Shown piece by piece: positions 55,085 through 64,000 of a stretch of 64,000 bases of DNA. Position numbers and translations under genes: made by a program. The stretch covers positions 72,726,899 to 72,790,898 of the forward strand of contig JARWIR010000001.1 of the NCBI GenBank assembly GCA_029959085.1, written 5' to 3'. Numbering within the stretch: the first letter of the stretch is position 1; each line of letters opens with the position of its first letter. Below the pieces are notes generated by a model. The model was not told the origin of the DNA, made no database searches, and saw only the letters and a program-made list of their open reading frames with translations. This stretch comes from Nemophila menziesii. Taxonomy: Eukaryota; Streptophyta; Magnoliopsida; Boraginales; Hydrophyllaceae.

Positions 55085-56265
55085 GATTCTTCTATTTCTT
55101 CTACTAGTTATTAAGGGTGATTAAAGCTCTAAGATAAATAGCCATGATTTTATATTCCTCCTAACCCCCTTCTGGGGTGGAACTAAGAGGAGACCTAACA
55201 ATTACTAAGGGACTTAGTTAAGGGGACCCTGCAATAATGATCGGTGATTAATCCTCAAACCCTAATGACATTCTGGTTAGACAAGCCCTTACAGATCACT
55301 ACCGCACACTAAACGCTTAACTGATGTTTCAATAATTAGACACCCCTTCATGGTGACCATCAAACTACTATTAGCACAGCCTTAATTTGATCAGAATTAA
55401 GACAAACAATTAATCAAAGCACATAAAACAAATATATGGTTAAGAAGCTATAATCCATTTAAAATTGTTTTCCCAAATAAACTTAGATAAAATAAAATAT
55501 GATTAAAATATTATACATATGCAAACCCAAGCTATGGGAAAATTAGTTCATATAGAAAGAAATAATCCTAAAATAAAGATACATACTGTCAACTTGCTTT
55601 TCTTGAATAACTTCTATGATGAATAATACTCAAGGACTAATTGTATAGAGACAAGGATTTGTTTATAATAGTTAAAGGGTATATTTATAGGTGTTAAGGA
55701 AGCCCTTGGCTGAAATATTGGTGTATAAGGCAAGTAATTGGACTCCTTTTCAAAATCAAATTCGTTTCCTAAAATATAGGAAAATGGATAAACTAGTGAT
55801 GTCTTGTTTTGGAGGTAAATTCCTTGTTATTTCTCCAATTTTCGTCTACGTTATAATGAAATGACGACATCGAAAAAATATACATTTATCCTTTGGATTG
55901 CTCCTCCAAATTCCATTTAGATTTTATGTTATATTCACTTTAATGGACGTGACTGTAAAATTTCAGGTTTACTTCGCAATTTCCTATTTTATCTCTACTT
56001 CTTTTTATCTCCAATTTCCATTCATAACTTCTTTTCTTATATCTTTAGAATTGTTTGGTCATCTAATTAATTTTCATATATTTTTAAAGATTCACACTAA
56101 ACAAATAAATTAAACCCAGTATGCTCTTAAAATAATAAATCATTAAATCAAGACAAGAAATAGGAAAAAATCAAAATACAAATAAAAATCTATAATTAAA
56201 TACTCGAATACACCTAAAATGATCTCTCCAACCAAGATTATTATATAAAAAATAGGGAGACATCA
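55085..56265 (-). repeat. Athila-1 3' LTR (minus strand), partial
   Basis: Read on the minus strand it starts TGATGTCTCCC at 56265 and matches the plus-strand LTR at 61441. Shared blocks are the start, then a TGGGTT...TTTAGTG...AATCTT stretch, and a CTTAG..CACC..GGGGGT..AGGA block near 55160. It is preceded by a polypurine tract (GAAGGGAGGATCAG, 56280-56266). The lower end is not fixed and may be cut by LINE-2. Confidence 0.65.
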
Positions 56266-57363
56266 CTGATCCTCCCTTCATGGATCCTTAAGATCTATAG
56301 GCCTTTCAATTGTGGCTCCAGGCAGATTTTTATTCTTCCATAGGATGGAACACTCCCTCTTATAATCCATAGCATCTGTTCTGTTTGTCATGTTTGATTG
56401 ACCCACAACTCAAGTTACACCAAGGATGGAATAAAGTTAAGAAAGATTGGCGTGGCTTGAGTTTCTTGCTTGGATTTGATTATATAAGAAGGTTCCTTGA
56501 TTATTCTTGGAAGAATTCTTGGAAGATTTCTTGTTGGTGTTTTATGGTTTGTTTGATGAATTTGATGAAGACTTTGTGTTTATGGAGGAAGGAGGAGAGG
56601 ATTATTGATGTTGTTGTGTTTATTGTGGAGGTTTATACAAGTTTCAACGTCTATTTATAAGGTTTGGGTCTGGAAAATTCGTGTTGAGGAGGCTAGGGTT
56701 AACTCTTGATAAGGTAAGAAGTGGATCAGGAAACAAATTCTTCAAAATTGACCTCGGACCGACATACTGGTGCTGGAGATGATTACTTTTGAAGCTCTCG
56801 GCAATGAACCCGAATCGATACCCGTGGCCTCGTGTTATTCAGCGCCGGCATACCGGCGGTATCACCAGCATACCGGTGCGCTATTTTTCCCAGAATCTAT
56901 CTCCGTAAAATACCCGAGTTGTGAAACCCAAGGGCTCGTGTTTTTCCTCTGGCCGGCAATATCGGTGCCATAGGCGACATGCCGGTGCGCCTGACTTTTC
57001 TTGGACACGCTCTCGGCAAAGAACCCGAGTCCACCAACCCGAGGGCTCGTGTCTCCCCACCGGCATACCGGTGGTTTGACCGGCCTACCGGTCAGTGGCA
57101 CGGATTTTTTCCTGAATTATTCCTTTTGACCCCAAACTCATTTCCTGCACAATAACACACTACCTTTCTCTCCTATTAGCTTATAAACACAATTAAAAAT
57201 ATACACTAACTTAAATATAGACTACAAAACATAAACTAATCTAAAGAGCATTTAAAACAAGGGGTGTCTCCCAAGATCACTTTTGCTTAACGTCTTTGAG
57301 TTAGACGTGTACCTCGGGCAAAGCATGTTCTTCGAGATGGATTTTTTCCTATCGACCAAAGTC
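56266..57363 (-). other. Athila-1 region between pol and 3' LTR
   Basis: About 1.1 kb without a convincing gene, in the position where Athila elements may carry an env-like frame. None is visible here. It contains a GC-rich repeat patch at 56740-57110. The PPT for the 3' LTR is at its lower end. Confidence 0.6.
56740..57110. repeat. GC-rich array of CCGG palindromes in Athila-1
   Basis: Three degenerate units of about 105-110 bp (starting near 56793, 56900 and 57008) share ACCCGAGT.., GGGCTCGTGT and GCATACCGGTG-like pieces. ACCGGT/GCCGGC palindromes recur at least seven times. GC content is far above the flanks. Confidence 0.75.
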
Positions 57364-58912
57364 TCAACTGTCATGGTATAATATCAAACGCTGGCAATTC
57401 ACCATTAATGTCCTTTGCTCGGTTGGATGTTCAATTTCGATTGCTCCATGAGGTGTGACTTTTGTAACAATGCAAGGTCCTCCCCAACGGGATTTATGCT
57501 TGCCTGGGTAGTTCGAGAATCGAGAATTGTATAATAGCACCTTTTGTCCCCTCTCAAAGTTCTGTGGACGGATTCGTTTATCATGCCATCTCTTTGTTTT
57601 CTCCTTGTAGAGACGCGAATTTTCATAGGCATGGTAGCGAAACTCCTCCAACTCGTTCAATTGCATCAACCTTTGTTTGCCGGCCAATTATGGGTTTAGA
57701 TTTAGAGTTTTAATAGCCCAGAAGGCTCGGGCTTCAATCTCAATAGGTAGATTACATTCTTTGCCGTAGACCATGCGATACGGAGATGCCCCAACTAGTG
57801 ATTTGAATGGTGTTTTGTAAGCCCATAGAGCTTCATCTAGCTTTAATGACTAATCTTTCCTCGTTTTATTCACGGTCTTCTCAAGAATAGATTTAATTTC
57901 TCGGTTAGAAACCTCAGCTTGACCGTTAGTTTATGGATGATAACCGGTTGAAGTGCGGCGTCTCACTCCAAACTTACGAAGGACGGCTCTCAACTGTGAA
58001 TTGATAAAATGGGTACCTTTATCACTGATTAGAACACGTGGCGTACCATGTCTTGTAAAGATATTTTTTTAGGAATTTAATCACTGTTTGAGCATTGTTC
58101 TTTGGTGTTGCCACTGCTTCTACCCACTTTGACACATAGTCTACTACTAGCAATATATAAATATTACCATAGGAAGTGACGAAAGGTCCAATAAAATCTA
58201 TTTCCCAAACATCAAAGATTTCGACTTCTAAAATATTGTTGAGCGGCATCTCGTCCCTTTTTGATATATTACCAGTGAACTGACATCTTTGACATGACTT
58301 GACGAAATGATGACAATCTTTATGTAGGGTAGGCTAATAGAAACTGGATTGAAGAATTTTAGATGCAAGTCTATCGCCTTCAAAGTGACCACCATATGGT
58401 GAGCCATGACAACTTGCTATGATCTTATCAACTTCGCCCTCATGGACACATCTTCTGACTACTTGGTCACTGCAAATTTTCCAGAGGTATGGTTTGTCCC
58501 AAAAGAATTGTTTGGCCTTGTGAGCTAACCTATGTCTTTGTTGTGGATGGAATTCCGTAGGGTACACACCACTCACGATGAGGTTGACTACATCTGCATA
58601 CCAAGGCACAAACGCATCTTTAATAGTAAAAAGTTGTTCATTAGGGAATACCTCTTTGACCAATAATGGTTCCTTGTTAGCATCAGATCCTTCGAGCCTG
58701 GATAAATGATCAGCAACTTGATTCTCGCATCCTTTTCGGTCTCGAATATCTATGTCAAATTCTTGTAGCAACAGTACCCATCTAATAAGACGTGGCTTAG
58801 CGTCCTTTTCCTCCATAAGGTATTTGATAGCTGAATGATCCATGTAGACAATAGTTTTCTTCCCAATCAAATAGGAACGAAATTTGTCGAAAGCATATAC
58901 CACGGCTAACAT
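57364..58912 (-). pseudogene. Athila-1 RNase H end and integrase
   Basis: Reading from 58912 down: [21 protein letters not shown] and [10 protein letters not shown] (RNase H), then [20 protein letters not shown] (zinc-binding region of integrase). The catalytic core has Asp in IFDVWEIDFIGPF (about 58210), Asp in VLISDKGTHF (about 58020) and Glu near 57915 within NREIKS. Near the C-terminus are LALWAYKTPFKS-like and RLYKEKTKRWHDKRI blocks, then QKVLLYNSRF. All three acidic residues are visible, but stops at 58334-58340, about 58020 and about 57860 break the frame. Confidence 0.88.
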
Positions 58913-59950
58913 CTCTTTCTCCGTTAACTGTATAATTCATTTGGGCAGCGTTAAAGGTCTTACTTGCGTAATAAATCATGCGGAAGATCTTGTCTTTCCT
59001 CTGCCCTAACACAACATCCATTGCATGATCACTTGCATCGCACATAAGTTCAAATGGAGCTTTCCAATCTGAAAGTATAAAAATAGGTGTGGAGACTATC
59101 TTCTCTTTAATCGTCATTAAAATTAAAAGGAGTATCCTTTTCAAGTAAAGAACAAAGCAGTTTGGCGATTTTGGAGAAATCTTTAACAAAACTTCTGTAA
59201 AATCCTGCGTGACCCAAGAAATTTCTTATGCCTTTCACAGAACTGGATGTGGTAAGGTTTTAATAACTTCAATTTAGCACGTTCAACCTCCATCACTGCT
59301 TTTGAAACTTTATGTCCCAACACAATTCCCTCTTAAACCAAGGATATTTTTCCCAATTAAGCACAAGATCTTTTTCTCTACATCTCACAAGGACTTTCTC
59401 AAGATTATTTAAGCAATCATCGAACTATCTCCAAACACCAAAAAATCATCCATAAAAACATCCAAATATTTATCAATCATGTCCCAAAATATAGCCATCA
59501 TGCACCTCTGAAACGTGGCAGGTGCATTGCATAAACTAAACGGCTGCCAAACGGACAAGTAAAAGTTGTTTTGTGTTGATCAAGGGGATCTACACAAATC
59601 TGACTATAACCTAAATATTTGTCAAGAAAACAATAATACTCTCTCCCTGCGAGTTTATCTAGCATCTGATCAATGAACAGTAAAGGAAAGTGATCTTTCT
59701 TTGTAGCCTTGTTGAGTCTTCGGTAATCCATGCACACTCGCCACCCCACAACTGTTCTTGATGGCATGGCTTCACCTTGATCATTAAGGACAGTAGTAAT
59801 ACCTCCTCTCTTTGGAACACATTGCACTGGACTAACCCAATCACTGCTTGTAATCGGATAGATAATTCCTGCATCTAATAACTTGATTACATCCTTCTTT
59901 TCTTCTTTTCTTCTTTTATGGTGTCTTTTCCTTGTCACTCTTTGGTTCAA
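58797..59950 (-). pseudogene. Athila-1 reverse transcriptase
   Basis: It begins at about 59920 with KKDVIKLLDAGIIYPI and SDWVSPVQCVPKRGG, then VGWRVCMDYRRLNKATKKDH, FIDQMLDKLAGREYYCFLDK and TTFTCPFG. The catalytic FMDD is in DVFMDDFLVFGDS near 59460-59430. APFELMCDASDHAMDVVLGQ (about 59060) marks the RNase H start. The Athila clade of Gypsy is indicated by the GIIYPI/SDWVSPVQ form and the gag type. The N-terminal part of RT and the whole protease are missing: the frame begins directly after gag. Several frameshifts. Confidence 0.88.
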
Positions 59951-61350
59951 CTACCTCTTCAACCTTATCGTATACTGTTACGTCAACCACTTTCTCCGAA
60001 ATCGCGGTTGAATTTGGATTTCTTCTAGGTGGAGGTAATTGTTTTCCACTTCTCAATTCAACTGCGTGACAAGCATGGTCTTGAGGAGAAATAGTATCAC
60101 TTGGAAGTTTCCCTTTTGGCCTATTTTGCAACGTACTCACCATTTGTGATAACGTATGCTCGAGATTTTTAATTACCTTTTGTTGGGTTCGAAGTCTTTG
60201 TTGGCTCATCTTCATATTCTCTTCAACAAATTTCATCATTTTAGCCATACTTGAATCCAAACTCAAAGGTTGTTCTTTCTTTGCTTGTTCCATTGACTAA
60301 TTCAGTGGTTCTTGATAAGATTTTTCATAAATTGGCACTTTTTGATGTATAGGTTGTGGTTGGTAATAGGAGTGAGGTTGGGCTTGATGATAAGTCTCTT
60401 GATTTCTGACCCAACTTCGCTTTTGTGGATGTTGATATCTAGCGTAACTTCCTTAGGATGATAATCACCATTAGAATAATGGTTTCTTTGATGAGATATA
60501 AAGGAAGTTGCAGCTGGATTATTCATACACTTTTCCCACACATGATTTCTTAATCCACAACCAGGACACAAAGGTATAGTATGTACTAGATTTACCTGAC
60601 CTATTGTTCGAGCTTGTTCTTGTAGTTCCTTAAGTTGAGGTTCAATTATTTGAGTTTCAGAGATTCTGAGGTCTCTTCTTGTTCTTCTGATTCACTTGGT
60701 CAACTTCTCTCGGTCTCAAGAACTTTTTCCATAATACCTTCAGCTTCTACAGGATCTAATAACACGAAACCCTTGTTTCCTAACAAATCTGCTCTTGCCC
60801 TGGACTCGTCATTATGTCCTCCATAGAACATGGTTAAAGAATATTCTAGAGATGATATATGGAATGGACATCTTGCCTTTTGCTCATTAAATCGTAACCA
60901 TGCTTCACCCAAACTTTCTCCATCTTCTTGCATAAACTGTTCGAGCTCCAACATGTCTTTTAATCTTCTACTAACCGGATAGAATCGGTCTAGGAATTTA
61001 GATTGAAGCTTGTCCCAATCTGGAATAACGTGAATGTGTTGGGTATCGTACCAATCGCTTGCACCTCCGGTCAAGAAAAACTGTAGCATAACGTAATACA
61101 TATGTTCCTTTGTAACGCCTTTTATGATATAAGCGTCACAGATCTGCATGAATTTCTGAATATATCAGACCGGATCTTGTTGTGCAGCACCACTAAATTG
61201 TCCATGATTTGCAAACTGTGCTATCATCCCTGGATCTGGTCTAAATTTAGCAGCTTGGATTTCTGGAGTGCGGATTCTGCGTAGTTGCACTCTGAATGTG
61301 ATGGGTAAATCAAGACTCCTTTGGTTCTTCATCTGTAATCTGTAAGACAA
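59916..61350 (-). pseudogene. Athila-1 gag
   Basis: Reading down from 61350: FRVQLRRIRTPEIQAAKFRP, then a TGA at about 61165, then FMQICDAYIIKGV, FLTGGASDWYDT, WDKLQSKFLDRFYP, LEQFMQEDGESLGEAWLRF (the Retrotrans_gag domain, 61149-60840). A second stop lies at 60700. A single CxxC zinc element (CPGCGLRNHVWEKC, 60568-60530) follows, and then QKVIKNLEHTLSQMVSTL and GKLPSDT, the coiled-coil and 'LPSDT' features of Athila gag. It ends acidic at 59916, next to RT. Four in-frame or frameshift breaks. Confidence 0.85.
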
Positions 61351-61440
61351 AAACTAAAAGACAAAAGCGTAAAATAGAACTAAATGAAATAAAAGCACTA
61401 GATATACACACATGGACTAACGATGTAGTCCTCGGCAACG
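61351..61440 (-). other. Athila-1 5' leader and truncated PBS
   Basis: On the minus strand the leader starts CGTTGCCGAGGACTAC (61440-61425), which matches the tail of a tRNA-Asp-type PBS (TGGCGCCGTTGCCGGGGA). The first half is missing, because the plus-strand Athila LTR begins at 61441. The 5' LTR of this element is therefore absent. Confidence 0.65.
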
Positions 61441-61992
61441 TGATGTCTCCCTAAATGTTCTAATTTTATACCCTTGGGAGACATTATTTTTGGTGTTTAT
61501 TTGACTATTTAGATAGTCTTTTGGTGTTAATATGCAATAATTCAATTTTCCTCTTTAGGTTTTAGTATTTTCGGTTTATTAAGCTTTTGCGCGTAATATG
61601 GGTTGTTTTTAGTGAAAATCTTGTAGGTTTTGAATACTAGCTAGGAGAGGAATAAAAGATTAAATTCAAAGATCGTGTAATGAATTCAAAGCAAGAAGAA
61701 AAATCCCGAAGAGTTGACAAAATTCAAGTTGCAAATCTGGAAGGCTGATGATAATCACTGATTTCGAGCTAGTTAAACATGGATTCAGCCGCTGACTTGT
61801 GAAGAAAATTGATTCCTTATCGAGTTACGAAGATTTAGCAACTGGAATGGAGTCATTCGAGTTAAAACGAGAAAATTACAACTGATTTAGTGGAGGTTGT
61901 ACAGCAGTTACGGGATTTGGGCTTAAGTAATGGACTTGTACTTTCTAATTTTCATTTAAACCTTTAGAAAAGCCCTAGTCTGAATATTATAA

Positions 61993-62000
61993 TATAAAAG
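61993..62000 (+). promoter_or_regulatory. Athila-2 LTR TATA box
   Basis: TATAAAAG in AATATAAAAGGGC. Predicted start of transcription is 25-35 bases on, at about 62023-62030, where homology to the downstream R-U5 copy also begins. Confidence 0.7.
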
Positions 62001-62427
62001 GGCTTTGAGACTTCTATTTTTCCATACAATTCATACTCTTAGAAGTCAGAACACCAGAGAAGAAGCTAGAGCAAGGAAGAGAAGAAGCCAAGAGCTGGAG
62101 AAATTCAACATCTCCAATTCTCAGCCAATTCAACTCCGTAATTAGGTTCTTCTGTTTTATTCTGTAAAACAATTATGAATTCCTTTTATTTTAATTTCTT
62201 AGTTTTTCGTACTAGTATGAGCTAAACTTATAAAGTGCTTGAAAACGCATAATGGGTTAATCCCAATTCTATTTAATTTCATGTGTTTGAATTTGGGATT
62301 ATAATAATTGAAATCAAATTGCGTAATTAGTATTTTTCCTTAATTTACATTTATTGACTATTATTGAAGTCGCGAATCAACAATAGGACTTAATACTTAG
62401 GCTATTCCAATTAGTGGCGAATGGATC

Positions 62428-62604
62428 ACCTTGACGGGGGGTTTTGGTATGTAACTAATTAATGAATGTAGGATAGAAATTAATGACTTTGACGAGCTTA
62501 ATTAATCCTATAGCCTATTGGGTAATAAGAATCATTCGAAGGTGGACTATAATCACCTTGACGGGGTTTGTAGCACCTAAGAATCGCTCCTTAGTACACC
62601 TTAA
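62428..62604 (+). repeat. Three CACCTTGACGGGG motifs in Athila-2 U5
   Basis: ATCACCTTGACGGGG near 62426 and 62552 and ACACCTTAACGGGG near 62588. The downstream copy has the same three at about 63462, 63592 and 63638 with changes (GATCTTGACGGGG, ATCACCCTGACGGGG, CATCCTGGCGGGG). Confidence 0.8.
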
Positions 62605-63016
62605 CGGGGGTAAGGAGAATTTCGAATCCCGACCATTACTATTTACCGATTTGTCCCTTAAACAAAACATGGAATGAATAGATTTAGGTTAAATCCTTGC
62701 GTCTCCCAAGTACTACCTTTCATACCTTGCATCTAGCTATTTTATTTACTTGTGTTTAGTTTAATATTCACTTTAATTTAGTCTTTTAATTGATTGTCTT
62801 AGTTATAGAAAACCAAAACAAACATTCTTAAAATCGTTTACTTTTTTTCACGTGCAATTTATCACTATTTGATAAGCATTAGAGTCAACCAATCTGTCCC
62901 TGAGAACGAATCTGTATTATCACATATATTACTTGGGACAACTTTATACTTGCAGTTGTGGTTCTCTTTTCCTTATTGCATTTATTTTTAGAACACACAA
63001 GGGACCACCAAGTTTT

Positions 63017-63034
63017 TGGCGCCGCTGCCGGGGA
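63017..63034 (+). other. Athila-2 primer binding site (tRNA-Asp type)
   Basis: TGGCGCCGCTGCCGGGGA, one base from the standard Athila/Tat PBS that is complementary to tRNA-Asp. Fixes the right end of the LTR. Confidence 0.9.
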
Positions 63035-63047
63035 CAAAACAAAGTAA

Positions 63048-64000
63048 CATACAATTCATACGCTTAAGAAAAGAGAGAAGTCAGTACACCAGAGAAGAAG
63101 CTAGAGCAAGGAAGAGAAGAAGCCAAGAGATGAAGAATTACAACCTCTCCAATTCTCATCCAATTCAACTCTGTAATTAGGTTCTTCTATTTCATTCTGT
63201 AAAACAATTATAAATTCCTCTTATTTTAATTTCTTAGTTTTTCGTATTAGTATGAGCTAAACTTATAAAGTGCTTGAGAACGCATAATGGGTTAATCCCA
63301 ATTCTATTTCATTTTCATGTGTTTGAATTTGGGATTATAATAGTTGAAATCAAATTGGGTAATCAGTATTTTTCTTTAATTTACATTCATTCACTATTAT
63401 TGAAGTCGCGAATCAACAATATGACTTAATACTTAGGCTATTCCATTTAGTGGCGAATGGATGATCTTGACGGGGGGTGTAGGTATGGAACTAATTTATG
63501 AATGTAGGATAGAAATTGATGACTTTGACGAGCTTAATTAATCCTATGGCCTATTGGGTAATAAGAACTTAATCATTCAAAGGTGGACTATAATCACCCT
63601 GACGGGGTTTGTAGCACCTAAGAACCACTCCTTATTCCATCCTGGCGGGGGTAAGGAGAATTCCGAATCCCGACCATTACTATTTACCGATTTGTCCCTT
63701 AAACAAAACATGGAATGAATAGAGTTAGGTGAAATTCTTGCGTCTCTCAAGTACTACCTTTCATACCTTGCGTCTAGCTATTTTATTTACTTGCGTTTAG
63801 TTTAATATTCAATTTGATTTAGTCTTTTAATTAATTGTCTTAGTTATAGAAAAACAAAACAACATTCTTATAATCAATTACTTGTTTTTACGTGCAATTA
63901 ATCACTATTCGATAAGCATTAGATTCAACCAATCCGTCCCTGAGAACGAATCTGTATTATCACATATATTACTTGGGACAACTGTACACTTGCAATTGCG
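63048..64000 (+). repeat. Second R-U5 copy after the Athila-2 PBS
   Basis: From CATACAATTCATAC on, the sequence repeats 62023 onward with about 5-7% differences and small indels, and runs off the window end about 70 bases before the expected next PBS. U3 is not repeated. Expected gag is absent here, so this is not an ordinary internal region. Confidence 0.93.

Larger units (their letters stand above)
61441..63010 (+). repeat. Athila-2 LTR (plus strand, 1570 bp)
   Basis: Starts TGATGTCTCCC and ends AAGGGACCACCA, seven bases before a PBS. A TATA box is at 61993-62000. R and U5 (62023-63010) are repeated after the PBS. It is in inverse orientation to the LTR at 56265 and begins exactly at the broken PBS of Athila-1, so it belongs to a second, plus-strand element inserted there. 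Confidence 0.8.

Noticed and set aside
56385..57101. Short frames on both strands between Athila-1 pol and its 3' LTR, as an env-like gene
   Set aside because: No signal peptide followed by a membrane anchor in a consistent frame, no similarity recognised. The GC-rich part is repeat-derived.
57150..57175. Purine-rich tract (minus strand AGGAGAGAAAGGTAG) followed by TGTGTTATTG as a possible Athila-1 PPT and LTR start
   Set aside because: A better pair lies at 56265-56280, where the LTR start TGATGTCTCCC matches the LTR at 61441. The 57159 site has no LTR counterpart.
1..64000. CRISPR array, bacterial operon, rRNA or complete tRNA genes
   Set aside because: The direct repeats are minisatellite or transposon-derived. 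Promoter, splice and element signals are those of a plant nuclear genome, and no cloverleaf or rRNA core sequence was seen.

Overview
The window looks like flowering-plant (probably eudicot) nuclear DNA. It is very AT-rich, has plant-type GT-AG introns, contains one MYB gene of the SHAQKYF class, and is otherwise filled with nested, mostly decayed plant transposable elements: Copia, Athila-type Gypsy, L1-type LINEs and an En/Spm (CACTA) element. No rRNA gene, convincing tRNA gene, CRISPR array or bacterial operon was seen. Species cannot be named from sequence alone. All homology calls come from recognising conserved motifs by eye. Element borders are exact only where LTR ends, a PBS, TIRs or duplicated copies fix them.

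Layout, left: 1-3914 is copy 1 of a 3.9-kb repeat ('repeat A') that carries a relic of Copia gag-protease. A 5'-truncated LINE (3915-7186) and a partial repeat A (7187-7869) follow. The only host gene called with some confidence is a MYB-like gene at 9512-12436. Its first exon can splice in frame to either of two paralogous second exons. Repeat A copy 3 (13173-17092) lies downstream, so the MYB gene is bracketed by near-identical direct repeats. 17093-20491 is AT-rich with no secure gene.

Layout, middle: 20492-22200 and 25186-26936 are two copies of a non-coding block B. Between them lie a Copia integrase relic, a partial repeat A and a CACTA-type left terminus (24862). A 5'-truncated Copia (26937-30769) is followed by a CACTA element with a broken TNP2 transposase, a second transposon gene, GGAAACTTTCC minisatellites, a hairpin with 90-bp arms and a right terminus at 41656. 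A 6.04-kb piece covering part of the Copia and most of the CACTA is present twice in tandem (27950-33992 and 33993-40045), nearly identical, with breakpoints inside genes.

Layout, right: a minus-strand LINE (42222 to about 55080) is interrupted inside ORF1 by a 7.5-kb Copia (47115-54611). The two 470-bp LTRs of that Copia differ at one base although its gag-pol is badly broken, and its leader carries an intact 192-207-codon ORF of unknown function. A minus-strand Athila element (about 55085-61440) lacks protease. It abuts, at its own PBS, the start of a plus-strand Athila LTR (61441-63010). That LTR is followed by a tRNA-Asp-type PBS and then by a second copy of R-U5 that begins at the predicted transcription start.

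Functionally this is a transposon graveyard with a few recent events: the 6-kb duplication, the Copia with near-identical LTRs, and the repeat A duplication around the MYB gene. The points most worth following are the alternative MYB exons, the intact leader ORF in a defective but recently mobile Copia, the CACTA hairpin, and the R-U5 duplication.
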